Shown here: positions 8,544 to 17,284 of the stretch, one piece after another
Layout of the letters: the number at the start of each line of letters is the position of its first letter
Position numbering within the stretch: the first letter of the stretch is position 1
NCBI RefSeq assembly: GCF_001690495.1
Contig: NZ_LZGS01000048.1
Location: forward strand, 81,821-145,820
DNA length: 64,000 nt
Origin: Gilliamella sp. App4-10
Lineage (GTDB): Bacteria; Pseudomonadota; Gammaproteobacteria; Enterobacterales; Orbaceae
Reading direction: 5' to 3'
Notes under the pieces: generated by a model
Databases searched by the model: none
What the model was told of the DNA's origin: nothing
Seen by the model: the letters and a program-made list of their open reading frames with translations, nothing else
Position numbers and translations under genes: made by a program

Positions 8544-8887
8544 TTGTTGTTCTTTGGTTAATTAATATTATTTGCGATACCGTTGGACAAGTTGCATTTA
8601 AGTATGCAGCGATTACTTCTAAAAATAAGTCTGGTTTGCATTATTGGCAAAAATTATTTGGTAATTTTTGGCTGTGGTTGGGATTTGGAGCATACTTTAT
8701 TGGTTTTATTTTTTGGCTAGCATTTTTAAGTGAAGTACCTTTGTCGCAAGGCATTTTATTAGGATCATTTAATATTATCACTGTTATGTTGGCTGGGCGT
8801 ATTTTATTTCAAGAGCATCTTACTTTATTCCGTGTCATTGGTATATTTTTTATTACTAGTGGCGTAGTTTTAGTGGGGCTTACATAA
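8522..8887 (+). CDS. Small multidrug-resistance-like membrane protein, first of a pair
   Basis: About 121 residues with four predicted membrane helices in the DMT/SMR fold. In helix 1 the sequence ICDTVGQVAFKYA has Asp at the position of the essential Glu14 of EmrE. Helix 4 is RVIGIFFITSGVVLVGL. The start is uncertain: TTG at 8522 or GTG at 8531, both inside the zur 3' end and without a strong ribosome site. The partner starts at its stop codon (TAATG), so a heterodimeric transporter is likely. Substrate unknown. Confidence 0.7.
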   Translation: MSAVPTLIVVLWLINIICDTVGQVAFKYAAITSKNKSGLHYWQKLFGNFWLWLGFGAYFIGFIFWLAFLSEVPLSQGILLGSFNIITVMLAGRILFQEHLTLFRVIGIFFITSGVVLVGLT

Positions 8888-9270
8888 TGAAAAAATTTTA
8901 CATTATTGGATTTTTCTTACTATTATTTTTTGATACGTTTGGACAAACAAGCTTTAAATTAACAGCGTTATCGGCTATTCCATTTGAAGTAAGTACAGCT
9001 TGGTTAATTCGTATTTTTACTTATGGTTGGGTTTATTTAGTCATGCTCGGTTATACAGGGGCATTTATCACTTGGATGGTATTATTAAAAAAAGCACCAG
9101 TAGGGCCTGCTTTTGCCGCTTCTCATTTACAGGTAGTTACGGTGATGTTAGTTTCGATTATTGTTTTTGATGAGCAAATTACATTAACACGCATGCTTGG
9201 TGGATTATGTATTATTATTGGTATTGTTTTTTTGGCTTTGGCAGAACAAGATTTACAGCGTAAATCATAA
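8887..9270 (+). CDS. Small multidrug-resistance-like membrane protein, second of a pair
   Basis: 127 residues, four predicted helices. Helix 1 repeats the partner's motif as FFDTFGQTSFKLTA, again with Asp in the EmrE Glu14 position. The middle has GPAFAASHLQVVTVMLVSII, and helix 4 is GGLCIIIGIVFLALAE. The 1-nt overlap with the upstream gene and the shared D-T-x-G-Q-x-x-F-K motif indicate a paired SMR-type complex. The following 280 bp to mutT contain nothing I recognise. Confidence 0.75.
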   Translation: MKKFYIIGFFLLLFFDTFGQTSFKLTALSAIPFEVSTAWLIRIFTYGWVYLVMLGYTGAFITWMVLLKKAPVGPAFAASHLQVVTVMLVSIIVFDEQITLTRMLGGLCIIIGIVFLALAEQDLQRKS

Positions 9271-9550
9271 TTTTTTGTTTTATATTGAAACACAGTATTA
9301 TCTAAAATTTTTTAGCAAAACCAATAATACTCGAAATCCACTTCGACTACAAAAATGTCAAAAAATACTTAGCATAAAAAATATGATCAAGATTTTATGA
9401 TAGCGAATTTTTCTACTTTTGCATCGTGTTATTTCAATGGGGGGAAGAGGAGAGTGAAGTTGTTTTATTATTTAAACATAATAAATCTATCATTTAACAA
9501 AAATATAATTTTAGCTAGACAAGCGAACACGCTAAATCATAATAATTTCT

Positions 9551-9955
9551 TTAGATTTGTTTATCCAAGTTTTTAAGCATTTCGATAATCGGTCGATTAG
9601 CGTCAGGGAACTCGTCGGCATTAAGGTCTTCTTGGTCAACCCAACGGCTTGGTTGACCTTCTTTTGCAAAAGGAACACCATCCCATTCTTCAACTAAATA
9701 AGCGTGAATTGTAATATAGCGATCTTCATAACTGTGTTCAAAGATTTCTAAGAATTGGGCTTGATGGATATGGATGTCTACTTCTTCAACAATTTCACGT
9801 TGTAAGGTTTGATATGGGGTTTCTCCTGCCTCAATTTTTCCACCAGGAAACTCCCAAAAACCAGCAAGATGAGAATCTTCACCGCGCTGGGTGATAAAGA
9901 TTTGACAATTTTGAGAACGAATTATACCTACAGCAATTTCAATATGTTTTTTCAT
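9551..9955 (-). CDS. mutT: 8-oxo-dGTP diphosphatase MutT
   Basis: Hydrolyses 8-oxo-dGTP and so prevents A-to-C transversions. 134 residues (E. coli 129). The Nudix box is GGKIEAGETPYQTLQREIVE followed by EVDI: all the metal-binding glutamates of REUxEE are present, but the conserved Gly near the end of the box (EEVGI in E. coli) is Asp. Other landmarks: HLAGFWEFPGGK and the C-terminal EFPDANRPII, matching the E. coli adenine-side loop FPPANEPVI. Located downstream of secA as in E. coli, after two hairpins. Confidence 0.92.
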   Translation of the reverse strand: MKKHIEIAVGIIRSQNCQIFITQRGEDSHLAGFWEFPGGKIEAGETPYQTLQREIVEEVDIHIHQAQFLEIFEHSYEDRYITIHAYLVEEWDGVPFAKEGQPSRWVDQEDLNADEFPDANRPIIEMLKNLDKQI

Positions 9956-9981
9956 AATTATATTTGCCTATGAGTAAAATT

Positions 9982-10030
9982 AGGGAAAGTTGCGACTTTC
10001 CCTTTCAATCAATTGTCGATCCAAATCGAC
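9982..10030 (-). terminator. Two hairpins between secA and mutT
   Basis: First hairpin 9982-10003: 9-bp perfect stem AGGGAAAGT/ACTTTCCCT with loop TGCG, followed on the minus strand by AATTTTAC. Second hairpin 10015-10030: GTCGAT/ATCGAC with loop CCAA. The short T-tract suggests partial termination after secA. Confidence 0.55.
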
Positions 10031-10072
10031 TGTTTAATCATCATTTTCGCTTGATGATACTAAATTTTTTCC

Positions 10073-12805
10073 TTACTGAACAGCACCATGACAATGTTTA
10101 TATTTTTTACCTGAACCACAAGGACAGGGATCATTGCGACCAACTTTGACTTGGGTTCGAACTATTGGTTGTGGTGCAGCCCCTGCTGATTGTTCTTCAT
10201 TTTCACTATTTATACTCGCTATCGATTCATGATTAGCTTGCTGTTTAGCCTTTAGCTTTTCCATTTCAGCTAGGCGTTGGCGTTCTGCTTCGTCAACTTC
10301 CTCTTGTGAGCGAATTTGTACTCGACTCAAAATACCAATAACATCATATTTTAACGATTCTAACATGTTAGCAAACATATTAAATGATTCACGTTTATAT
10401 TCCTGTTTTGGATCTTTTTGTGCGTAGCCGCGCAAATGAATACCTTGACGTAAATAATCCATTGCTGCTAAATGTTCTTTCCAGAGAGTATCAAGTGTTT
10501 GTAGCATGACACTTTTTTCAAACTGTCTGAATGCTTCAGCTCCAGCAGTATTTTCTTTTTCTAAATATCTGTCTTGTGCCATTTGTAAGATACGTTCGCG
10601 TAATGTTTCTTCATGCAGATTTTTCTCTTCATCTAGCCATTTTGCGATTGGTAAATCTAAATCAAAATCTGTTTTTAGTGCGACTTCAAGCCCTGAAATA
10701 TTCCACATCTCCTCAATGGATTGTGGTGGAATGTATTGGTCAATTAGGGTGTTAAATACATCACCTCGAATTGAGTCGATGGTATCTTTTATATCGGTAT
10801 TATCAAGTAATCCATTTCGTTCACGGTAAATTACTTTACGTTGATCATTGGCGACATCATCGTATTCAAGGAGTTGTTTACGAATATCAAAGTTGCGACT
10901 TTCAACTTTCTTTTGTGCATTAGCAATGGCTTTTGTGACCCATGGGTGCTCAATAGCTTCGCCTTCTTGCATACCCAGTTTACGCATCATATTACCGACA
11001 CGCTCAGAGGCAAAGATTCTCATCAATGGATCTTCAAGTGATAGGTAAAAGCGCGAAGCACCAGGGTCACCTTGGCGCCCTGCACGCCCACGTAACTGGT
11101 TGTCAATACGACGTGATTCATGACGCTCAGTACCTAAAATATAAAGTCCGCCTAACTCAATTACTTCATCGTGTTTTGTTTGCCAAACTTGTTTTGCTTT
11201 TTCGATATCTTCTGGTGTTGGATTTTCAATTTTTGCTATATCGCTTTGCCAATTACCACCAAGCATAATATCGGTACCACGTCCTGCCATGTTAGTTGCA
11301 ATGGTAACGGCACCTTTACTTCCTGCATTAGCAATGATTTCAGCTTCTTGAGCATGAAATTTGGCATTTAGCACATTGTGTTTAATGCCTGCTTTTTTAA
11401 ATGCCTGTGAAACTAACTCTGATTTTTCGATTGACGCTGTCCCAACTAAAACGGGTTGACCGCGTTTGACACATTCTTGTACATCAGCGACAATTGCGTT
11501 GATTTTTTCCTTTTCGGTCATATAGATAAGATCAGATTGATCTTTTCTTTGCATGGGGCGGTTAGTTGGAATAACAATCGTATCTAAGCCATAAATTTGG
11601 TTAAATTCAAACGCTTCAGTATCCGCTGTTCCTGTCATACCCGCTAATTTTTCGTATAAACGGAAATAGTTTTGGAAGGTAATTGAAGCAAGTGTCTGGT
11701 TCTCATTTTGGATTTTTACGTGCTCTTTTGCTTCAACTGCTTGGTGTAAACCATCAGACCAACGGCGACCATCCATGGTTCTTCCGGTATGCTCGTCAAC
11801 GATGATAATTTCGTTATCTCTGACAATATAATCAACGTCACGATGGAATAAGTGATGAGCGCGCAGGGCAGCATTAACGTGATGCATTAATACAATATTG
11901 CTCGGTGCGTAGAGTGATTCATCACCTTTCATGATACCCTGTTTTATTAATAGTTCTTCGACTTTCACTAATCCGCGTTCTGTTAAGTTAACTTGGCGTG
12001 ATTTTTCATCAATTGAAAAGTCTCCGTCCCCTTGGAATTGGTCAGAGTCTTCTTTTTCTTGACGGATCAAATAAGGAATAATTTTATCAACGCTAATATA
12101 TCTGTCAGAGCTATCTTCAGCTTGACCCGAAATAATTAGAGGCGTTCTTGCTTCATCAATTAAAATTGAGTCAACTTCATCGACTAAAGCATAATGCAAT
12201 GGCCGTTGTACACGAGCATCTTTGCTAAATACCATATTATCGCGTAGATAATCAAAACCATATTCATTGTTAGTACCATAAGTGATATCAGCATTGTAGG
12301 CTTCACGTTTTATGTGTGGCGGCATATTAGGTAAATTAATACCAACAGTTAATCCTAAAAATTCGAATAATGGACGATTATTTTCTGCATCACGCTGTGC
12401 TAAGTAATCATTAACCGTAACAACATGTACACCTTTACCAGTTAATGCATTTAAATAGGCCGGTAAGGTTGCTGTTAATGTTTTACCTTCACCGGTGCGC
12501 ATTTCGGCAATGCAGCGTTCATTTAATACCATACCACCAATTAACTGTACATCAAAATGACGCATGCCAAACACACGCTTACTTGCTTCGCGTACCACAG
12601 CGTAAGCCTCTTCCAAAATATCATCTAATTGGGTTCCGGCGGCAATCTTTTGTTTAAGTTCCGTGGTTTTTGCTTTTAATTCATCATCGGTTAAAGCTTC
12701 CATGGCTGGTTCAAGTGCATTAATTTTGTCAACTCGCTTGCGCATGCTTTTTAATACGCGCTCATTGCGGCTACCAAATACTTTTGTTAATAATTTTAAT
12801 AACAT
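10073..12805 (-). CDS. secA: Preprotein translocase ATPase SecA
   Basis: Motor of Sec-dependent export. 910 residues (E. coli 901). Walker [12 protein letters not shown] at about 102-112; the DEAD-type box [20 protein letters not shown] near 206; GTASIEKSE and [12 protein letters not shown] in the second nucleotide domain; and the zinc-binding tail [14 protein letters not shown] that contacts SecB and ribosomes. A Gln-, Glu- and Ala-rich linker precedes the tail. The start at 12805 has AAGAGA upstream, 80 nt after the secM stop. This spacing and order match the secM-secA regulatory unit. Confidence 0.98.
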   Translation of the reverse strand: MLLKLLTKVFGSRNERVLKSMRKRVDKINALEPAMEALTDDELKAKTTELKQKIAAGTQLDDILEEAYAVVREASKRVFGMRHFDVQLIGGMVLNERCIAEMRTGEGKTLTATLPAYLNALTGKGVHVVTVNDYLAQRDAENNRPLFEFLGLTVGINLPNMPPHIKREAYNADITYGTNNEYGFDYLRDNMVFSKDARVQRPLHYALVDEVDSILIDEARTPLIISGQAEDSSDRYISVDKIIPYLIRQEKEDSDQFQGDGDFSIDEKSRQVNLTERGLVKVEELLIKQGIMKGDESLYAPSNIVLMHHVNAALRAHHLFHRDVDYIVRDNEIIIVDEHTGRTMDGRRWSDGLHQAVEAKEHVKIQNENQTLASITFQNYFRLYEKLAGMTGTADTEAFEFNQIYGLDTIVIPTNRPMQRKDQSDLIYMTEKEKINAIVADVQECVKRGQPVLVGTASIEKSELVSQAFKKAGIKHNVLNAKFHAQEAEIIANAGSKGAVTIATNMAGRGTDIMLGGNWQSDIAKIENPTPEDIEKAKQVWQTKHDEVIELGGLYILGTERHESRRIDNQLRGRAGRQGDPGASRFYLSLEDPLMRIFASERVGNMMRKLGMQEGEAIEHPWVTKAIANAQKKVESRNFDIRKQLLEYDDVANDQRKVIYRERNGLLDNTDIKDTIDSIRGDVFNTLIDQYIPPQSIEEMWNISGLEVALKTDFDLDLPIAKWLDEEKNLHEETLRERILQMAQDRYLEKENTAGAEAFRQFEKSVMLQTLDTLWKEHLAAMDYLRQGIHLRGYAQKDPKQEYKRESFNMFANMLESLKYDVIGILSRVQIRSQEEVDEAERQRLAEMEKLKAKQQANHESIASINSENEEQSAGAAPQPIVRTQVKVGRNDPCPCGSGKKYKHCHGAVQ

Positions 12806-12870
12806 AAATTTTCTCTTGTTTTTTCAATACGGATTTAAGGAATTAACCTTATATAAAAATTAGTTTTATT

Positions 12871-12885
12871 TGAGTTATAAACTCA
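12871..12885 (-). promoter_or_regulatory. Hairpin in the secM-secA intergenic leader
   Basis: TGAGTT-ATA-AACTCA immediately after the secM stop. A second weaker stem (TAAGG...CCTTA) follows before secA. In E. coli, ribosome stalling on SecM opens a structure that hides the secA ribosome site; this leader is the equivalent position. I do not see an obvious arm that pairs with the AAGAGA site. Confidence 0.4.
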
Positions 12886-13236
12886 TTAAGCGGTAGCTTT
12901 AGGTCCAGCTCGTATGCCGTTATAAGGAGATAGCCGAATAACTTTACTTGGTGAAAGTTCAATACAGTTGGGTGTGATAAAGAGCTCAGTATTGTATTTT
13001 TTTTGTAAATACAGCAGTAGTAGTGTTTGTGAATTTTTTCGTTCTATTTCTTGATGATCTTGTACAATAGATGCAATTGCAATAATCCCAATTTGCGAAA
13101 CAGAAGCTTCCGAAGGAAGCGCTTCATGTTGATATAAACCAAACCCAGCAGCCATTACACCTAACAATAAGTGAGATAACGCGGTTTTAATAATCAAGCA
13201 TTTGCTGATTTTTTGCCAATAATATATCATTGTCAT
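12886..13236 (-). CDS. secM: Secretion monitor SecM (arrest peptide)
   Basis: 116 residues (E. coli 170). An N-terminal hydrophobic export signal (about residues 14-34, IIKTALSHLLLGVMAAGFGL) is followed by a poorly conserved linker and, five codons from the end, GIRAGP at residues 107-112, then KATA. In E. coli the arrest sequence is FxxxxWIxxxxGIRAGP. Here the preceding residues are PSKVIRLSPYN, so the Phe is Pro, the Trp is Arg and the Ile is Leu. The position directly upstream of secA and the intact core make the identification firm. A second start (Met3, 13230) is possible. Confidence 0.9.
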   Translation of the reverse strand: MTMIYYWQKISKCLIIKTALSHLLLGVMAAGFGLYQHEALPSEASVSQIGIIAIASIVQDHQEIERKNSQTLLLLYLQKKYNTELFITPNCIELSPSKVIRLSPYNGIRAGPKATA

Positions 13237-13381
13237 AATGATGATATATTAGCATTTTTAGCAAAAATGAAAAACAATTATTATTTTTTATAGATATTGT
13301 GTCATAAGGATTTTGTATAATACAGATCCCCGCTATTAATTCAATGATAATTAGACTATAACGGGAATCATATTAGGTAGG

Positions 13382-14923
13382 TTATTCTACCATTAATTGT
13401 CCCATCATACCGAGTGTTTCATGTTCAACAATATGGCAATGATACATACGTAATCCGGGCATATTTTGTTGAATTTTTATGGTGATCTTTTCATGTGGAC
13501 GTAAATTAATAGTGTCTTTTAAGCCGACATATTCAGGTGGATTTTTTTCACCATTCAATTCGTGTGAAACAACAATAAACTGTGCACCATGTATATGAAA
13601 ATTGTGATCCATATGAGAGTTATTGAAAATTGTCCACTCTTCAACCTCATGAATTTTGCTTTTCAAATCGATCCTTTGCATATCATGGCGTTTACCATTA
13701 ATTAAGAATAGCATGCCACCACGCGGTTCCTTCATGTCCATCACTTCGGTATATTCAATAGATTTATAGGTCGTTGCCTGCCCTAGTTTTGGCAATGCTC
13801 GTAAGGCTGATGGGATAGTCATTGATTTTGACTGTGTCAATACCAATTCTCCAAGTATGATATCTTGCTCTGGTGGTACATTGCCCATTTTTCCGCGATC
13901 GTAACCGATAGATTGTAAATACACTGTACCAGATTGTTTTGGCAAAATGACAAGTTCTGCACGTTCAGCTGGCGACAATAGCAGTGGTTTATTGAGTAAA
14001 ACAGGGGCCGGCATTAATCCACCATCCGTACCAACCAAATAAACATCACATCCAGGAATAGATAAATTAAGATAACGACCAGAGCACGCATTCCAAACTC
14101 GTATCCTTGTTGCCGTATTTATGGTGATTTTGGGACGATAGGCACCATTTATTAATACAAATTGTCCTTCTCGACCATTCATCCAATCAACCATTGAATT
14201 ATCAGCAATTTCGCCTTTATCAGTTAATTTTAAATCTGAAAAAAACCAGTGTTGTTCGGGCAAGAATGCAAGCGGATCGTTTTTGCTGCGTACAATAAAT
14301 ATGCCCGCTAATCCTCGCGCAACTTGTTCTGCTACGGTTTCATGACCGTGTGGATGATACCAATAGGTACCAGCATTCCCTTCCGGTATAGTAAACTCAT
14401 AAGTTCGGCTACTTCCAGCAGGAATTTGATCTTGTGGATTACCATCTTGATTAGATGGGATCAGCAAACCATGCCAATGTACGGTTGTCGCTTGTGGTAA
14501 GTTATTTTTAACAGTAATTTTAACGTTATCCCCCTCAAAAGCTTCAATCACAGGACCGGGGATATGACTATTATATGCCCAAAATTCTGTTGTAATATCT
14601 TGTGTTAACTTTAACTTAATGGGTTTAGCCTCCAAGATTGCTTCAAAAATACCTTGTTTATTACTGGTATTTTCTAAATGAGTTAATTCTGGTAAATTTA
14701 GACCTTGTGACAAAGCTGAGGTCGGTAATAATTTTTGTGAAACTTTGTTACCCATATTCATCTTCATATTCATGTCTCCCATTTCACCTGTTTTACACTG
14801 ATCAGAGTTGGCTTCACAAGCCATACCTGACATAGTTAAATTATCCATTTTGGCAAAGGCTTTTGTAACTGCTATCCCACTTAAAGCCGCTGTAATATTG
14901 AACAAAAAATTTCGACGTTTCAT
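13382..14923 (-). CDS. Periplasmic multicopper oxidase (CueO-like)
   Basis: 513 residues, close to CueO length. The Tat-type signal MKRRNFLFNITAALSG has twin Arg followed by NFL, so a folded export route is expected. All four copper motifs are present: TVHWHGLL, YWYHPHGHE, DHNFHIHGAQF and YHCHIVEHETLGMM; the Cys and the axial Met of the type 1 site are in the last. This rules out FtsP/SufI, which has lost the copper ligands. A Met-rich stretch follows the signal peptide (residues ~30-60, ending GDMNMKMNMGNK), probably a copper scavenging segment, whereas CueO carries its Met-rich insert near the active site. Probable role: Cu(I) oxidation and copper tolerance. Confidence 0.88.
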   Translation of the reverse strand: MKRRNFLFNITAALSGIAVTKAFAKMDNLTMSGMACEANSDQCKTGEMGDMNMKMNMGNKVSQKLLPTSALSQGLNLPELTHLENTSNKQGIFEAILEAKPIKLKLTQDITTEFWAYNSHIPGPVIEAFEGDNVKITVKNNLPQATTVHWHGLLIPSNQDGNPQDQIPAGSSRTYEFTIPEGNAGTYWYHPHGHETVAEQVARGLAGIFIVRSKNDPLAFLPEQHWFFSDLKLTDKGEIADNSMVDWMNGREGQFVLINGAYRPKITINTATRIRVWNACSGRYLNLSIPGCDVYLVGTDGGLMPAPVLLNKPLLLSPAERAELVILPKQSGTVYLQSIGYDRGKMGNVPPEQDIILGELVLTQSKSMTIPSALRALPKLGQATTYKSIEYTEVMDMKEPRGGMLFLINGKRHDMQRIDLKSKIHEVEEWTIFNNSHMDHNFHIHGAQFIVVSHELNGEKNPPEYVGLKDTINLRPHEKITIKIQQNMPGLRMYHCHIVEHETLGMMGQLMVE

Positions 14924-15053
14924 AATATTCCTATAATCATTTTTTTATGATAAACAATCACTATTTAGTGATTAGTGATAAAAACGAAGAACAAAAAATT
15001 TTTACTCCAAAGATAGATATTTCGACTAATTTTTTATTGAAAATACAAATTAA

Positions 15054-15386
15054 TTAAACAATTCTTAGTAGTTTTAATTCAGGAATAAACTTTTTATATT
15101 TTTGAGCAAAGTTAAATGTAAGGTATAGTTCGCAATGTGGTAAAAACTGAAGATTAAAAGTGGTACAAGCTGAATCATGAGATGATTTTTGTAATAAAGA
15201 ATGGCAATCATTATGCTCATTTATGCCTAACTTAGCAATTGTGTGATGTGAAACATCATTAACAGTAACTAATAAGCCAATTGTGATTGTCAAATATCTA
15301 GCGGAATAAACAAATAAAAAGAAAATAATTGCTAATGCAACAATAAGGTAATTTTGTTTATTGATGATTCTTAATGACATATGCAA
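15054..15386 (-). CDS. Small membrane-anchored protein of unknown function
   Basis: 110 residues that I do not recognise. A strongly hydrophobic segment (residues ~13-41) could be a signal anchor. The rest is predicted outside, with several His and Cys (VSHHTIAKLG, NEHNDCHSL, SSHDSACTTF, LPHCELYL), which could bind a metal. It ends 130 bp upstream of the multicopper oxidase on the same strand, so a link with copper handling is possible but only by position. Both Met1 and Met3 are possible starts. The 275 bp to the next gene hold nothing I recognise. Confidence 0.5.
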   Translation of the reverse strand: MHMSLRIINKQNYLIVALAIIFFLFVYSARYLTITIGLLVTVNDVSHHTIAKLGINEHNDCHSLLQKSSHDSACTTFNLQFLPHCELYLTFNFAQKYKKFIPELKLLRIV

Positions 15387-15661
15387 ATCTCACTATTCAT
15401 CTAACAATTACTTAGGCTATTGTACTGAAAAAAGAAGCAAAGTTATACAAAATTTATATACTTTAAGTGAGACTATTTTATCGTAACTATTTGAAGCACT
15501 GTTACTTCATTTAGACTAATGAGTAATAACGTTAACCAATGTTGAATTATGACAACTAATCATGAATATCATGTTGCATTTAATCATACAAAATAATTTA
15601 CATAATAATAAGTTGTTCTGCTATTATATTTACATAACTTAAATTAACGAATCATAAAGAT

Positions 15662-16726
15662 ATGAAAATTCTGTTTGGTGTTCAAGGAACAGGAAATGGC
15701 CATGTCAGTCGTTGTAGAACATTAGCTAAAGCACTAAAAAAAGCCGGTGCTGATGTTGATTATATTTTCAGTGGCCGTGATCCTAAAGACTATTTTGATA
15801 TGCAAGCTTTTGGTGATTATAAAACCTATCGTGGTGTTACGTTTGCAACGCTTAATGGTAAAATTAATTTTCGTAAAACCATACAGCGAATTCGTGCATT
15901 TCGACTGATTAAAGATGTGCGTGAACTTAATTTATCAAAGTATGATTGCATTATCAGCGATTTTGAGCCTGTAAGTGCTTGGGCCGCGCATTATCAACAT
16001 CGTAACTGTTTAGGTATAAGTAATCAGGCTGTATGCCAATATCTTAAACCTAAGGAATATGGGTTAGTCGCAAATGTTATTATGAAATATTATGCTCCTG
16101 CCACTAAACCAATTGGTTTACATTGGTTTCATTTTGGGCATAAGTTACTACCACCAATGATTGATTCATTTCAGACCACACCAACAGAAGATGGTAATAT
16201 TGTGGTCTACTTACCATTTGAAAGCATAGATGAAATCATGGGTATGTTAAAACAATTTAGGAATAATCAATTTATTTGTTTTCATCCGGATATAAAACAA
16301 AAATCGCAACACAGTCATATTGATTTTCAACCACTTGGACGTGATAATTTTACACGAGCTTTAGTAAGTTGCTCTGGAATTATTTCAAATACAGGTTTTG
16401 CATTGATTTCTGAAGCATTAACACTTGGTAAAAAAATTCTTACTAAGCCTGTTTCTGGTCAATTTGAACAAATTTATAATGCTCAATGTTTACAATCTCT
16501 TGATATGGCGACGGTTATGGAAAATTTAAACTGTATCAAGCTCAAGTATTGGCTTGATTTACCTTCGCCAAAACCGATAATCTATCCTGATGTAGCTACA
16601 GAGCTAGCTAATTGGATCGTTGCTGGGCAAAAGGAGTCGTTACTTTCTTTAAGTGAACGGCTATGGAGTCAAACTATCTTTCCTGAGAATGTAAATTGGC
16701 GAATAAAATCTTTAGGGTATGTGTAA
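15662..16726 (+). CDS. GT-B glycosyltransferase of the MJ1255/VC2487 family
   Basis: 354 residues. The N-terminus MKILFGVQGTGNGHVSRCRT contains the glycine-rich loop of GT-B nucleotide-sugar transferases. DCIISDFEPVSAWAAHY and the C-terminal SCSGIISNTGFALISEALTL plus GQFEQIYNAQCLQ match the donor-binding half typical of MurG-like folds. The family is known by name (TIGR00661), but acceptor and donor are not established to my knowledge. The folA start overlaps or abuts its 3' end, so the two are probably co-transcribed. Confidence 0.75.
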   Translation: MKILFGVQGTGNGHVSRCRTLAKALKKAGADVDYIFSGRDPKDYFDMQAFGDYKTYRGVTFATLNGKINFRKTIQRIRAFRLIKDVRELNLSKYDCIISDFEPVSAWAAHYQHRNCLGISNQAVCQYLKPKEYGLVANVIMKYYAPATKPIGLHWFHFGHKLLPPMIDSFQTTPTEDGNIVVYLPFESIDEIMGMLKQFRNNQFICFHPDIKQKSQHSHIDFQPLGRDNFTRALVSCSGIISNTGFALISEALTLGKKILTKPVSGQFEQIYNAQCLQSLDMATVMENLNCIKLKYWLDLPSPKPIIYPDVATELANWIVAGQKESLLSLSERLWSQTIFPENVNWRIKSLGYV

Positions 16727-16736
16727 AGGAATGAAT

Positions 16737-17237
16737 ATGATATTAAGTATTATTGTAGCCATGGCAGATAATGGTGTAATTGGCTTAAATAATCGAATGC
16801 CTTGGCATTTACCCGCAGATTTGGCGTGGTTTAAAAAAAACACACTTAATAAACCTGTTATTATGGGACGAAAGACATTTGAGTCAATTGGTCGCTCATT
16901 ACCGGGTCGTCATAATATTATTATTTCAAGGCAAGCAACTAAAGAATCTAACTTGGTTGCAAATGTAAGTTGGGTACAATCAATTGATGCCGCGATATTG
17001 TTAGCTCAAACACAGCATGTTGATGAAGCGTTTATTATTGGTGGAGGTGATATTTATAAGCAGGCGCTACCTTTAGTGAATCGACTTTATTTAACTCATA
17101 TAGAGGCAGAGCTACAGGGCGATACCTATTTTCCTGATTATTCGCCTGAAAAATGGCACGTTATTTATCAAGAAACGCATCAACCCGATGATAAAAATGG
17201 CTATCCGTATCAGTTTGAAATTTTAGAAAGAAAGTAA
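16737..17237 (+). CDS. folA: Dihydrofolate reductase
   Basis: Reduces dihydrofolate to tetrahydrofolate with NADPH; the target of trimethoprim. The start chosen is the ATG at 16737 (MILSIIVAMADNGVIGLNNR, 166 residues), because AAGGA lies 6 nt before it and it aligns with E. coli FolA. The ATGs at 16719 and 16731 are too far upstream or touch the ribosome site. Catalytic Asp28 lies in MPWHLPADLAWFK. VIMGRKTFESIGRSLPGRHN is the cofactor-binding segment, and EAFIIGGGDIYKQAL is the GG dipeptide region. Confidence 0.96.
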   Translation: MILSIIVAMADNGVIGLNNRMPWHLPADLAWFKKNTLNKPVIMGRKTFESIGRSLPGRHNIIISRQATKESNLVANVSWVQSIDAAILLAQTQHVDEAFIIGGGDIYKQALPLVNRLYLTHIEAELQGDTYFPDYSPEKWHVIYQETHQPDDKNGYPYQFEILERK

Positions 17238-17250
17238 TAAACACTAAACT

Positions 17251-17272
17251 ATTGCCACTAAAAAGTGGCAAT
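17251..17272. terminator. Bidirectional hairpin between folA and relA
   Basis: Perfect 9-bp stem ATTGCCACT/AGTGGCAAT with an AAAA loop between convergent genes. T-tracts are short on both sides, so termination strength is uncertain. Confidence 0.6.
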
Positions 17273-17284
17273 TTAGCATGTTAG

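Noticed and set aside
13382..14923. FtsP/SufI identity for the oxidase
   Set aside because: All four copper-binding motifs are intact, which FtsP lacks.
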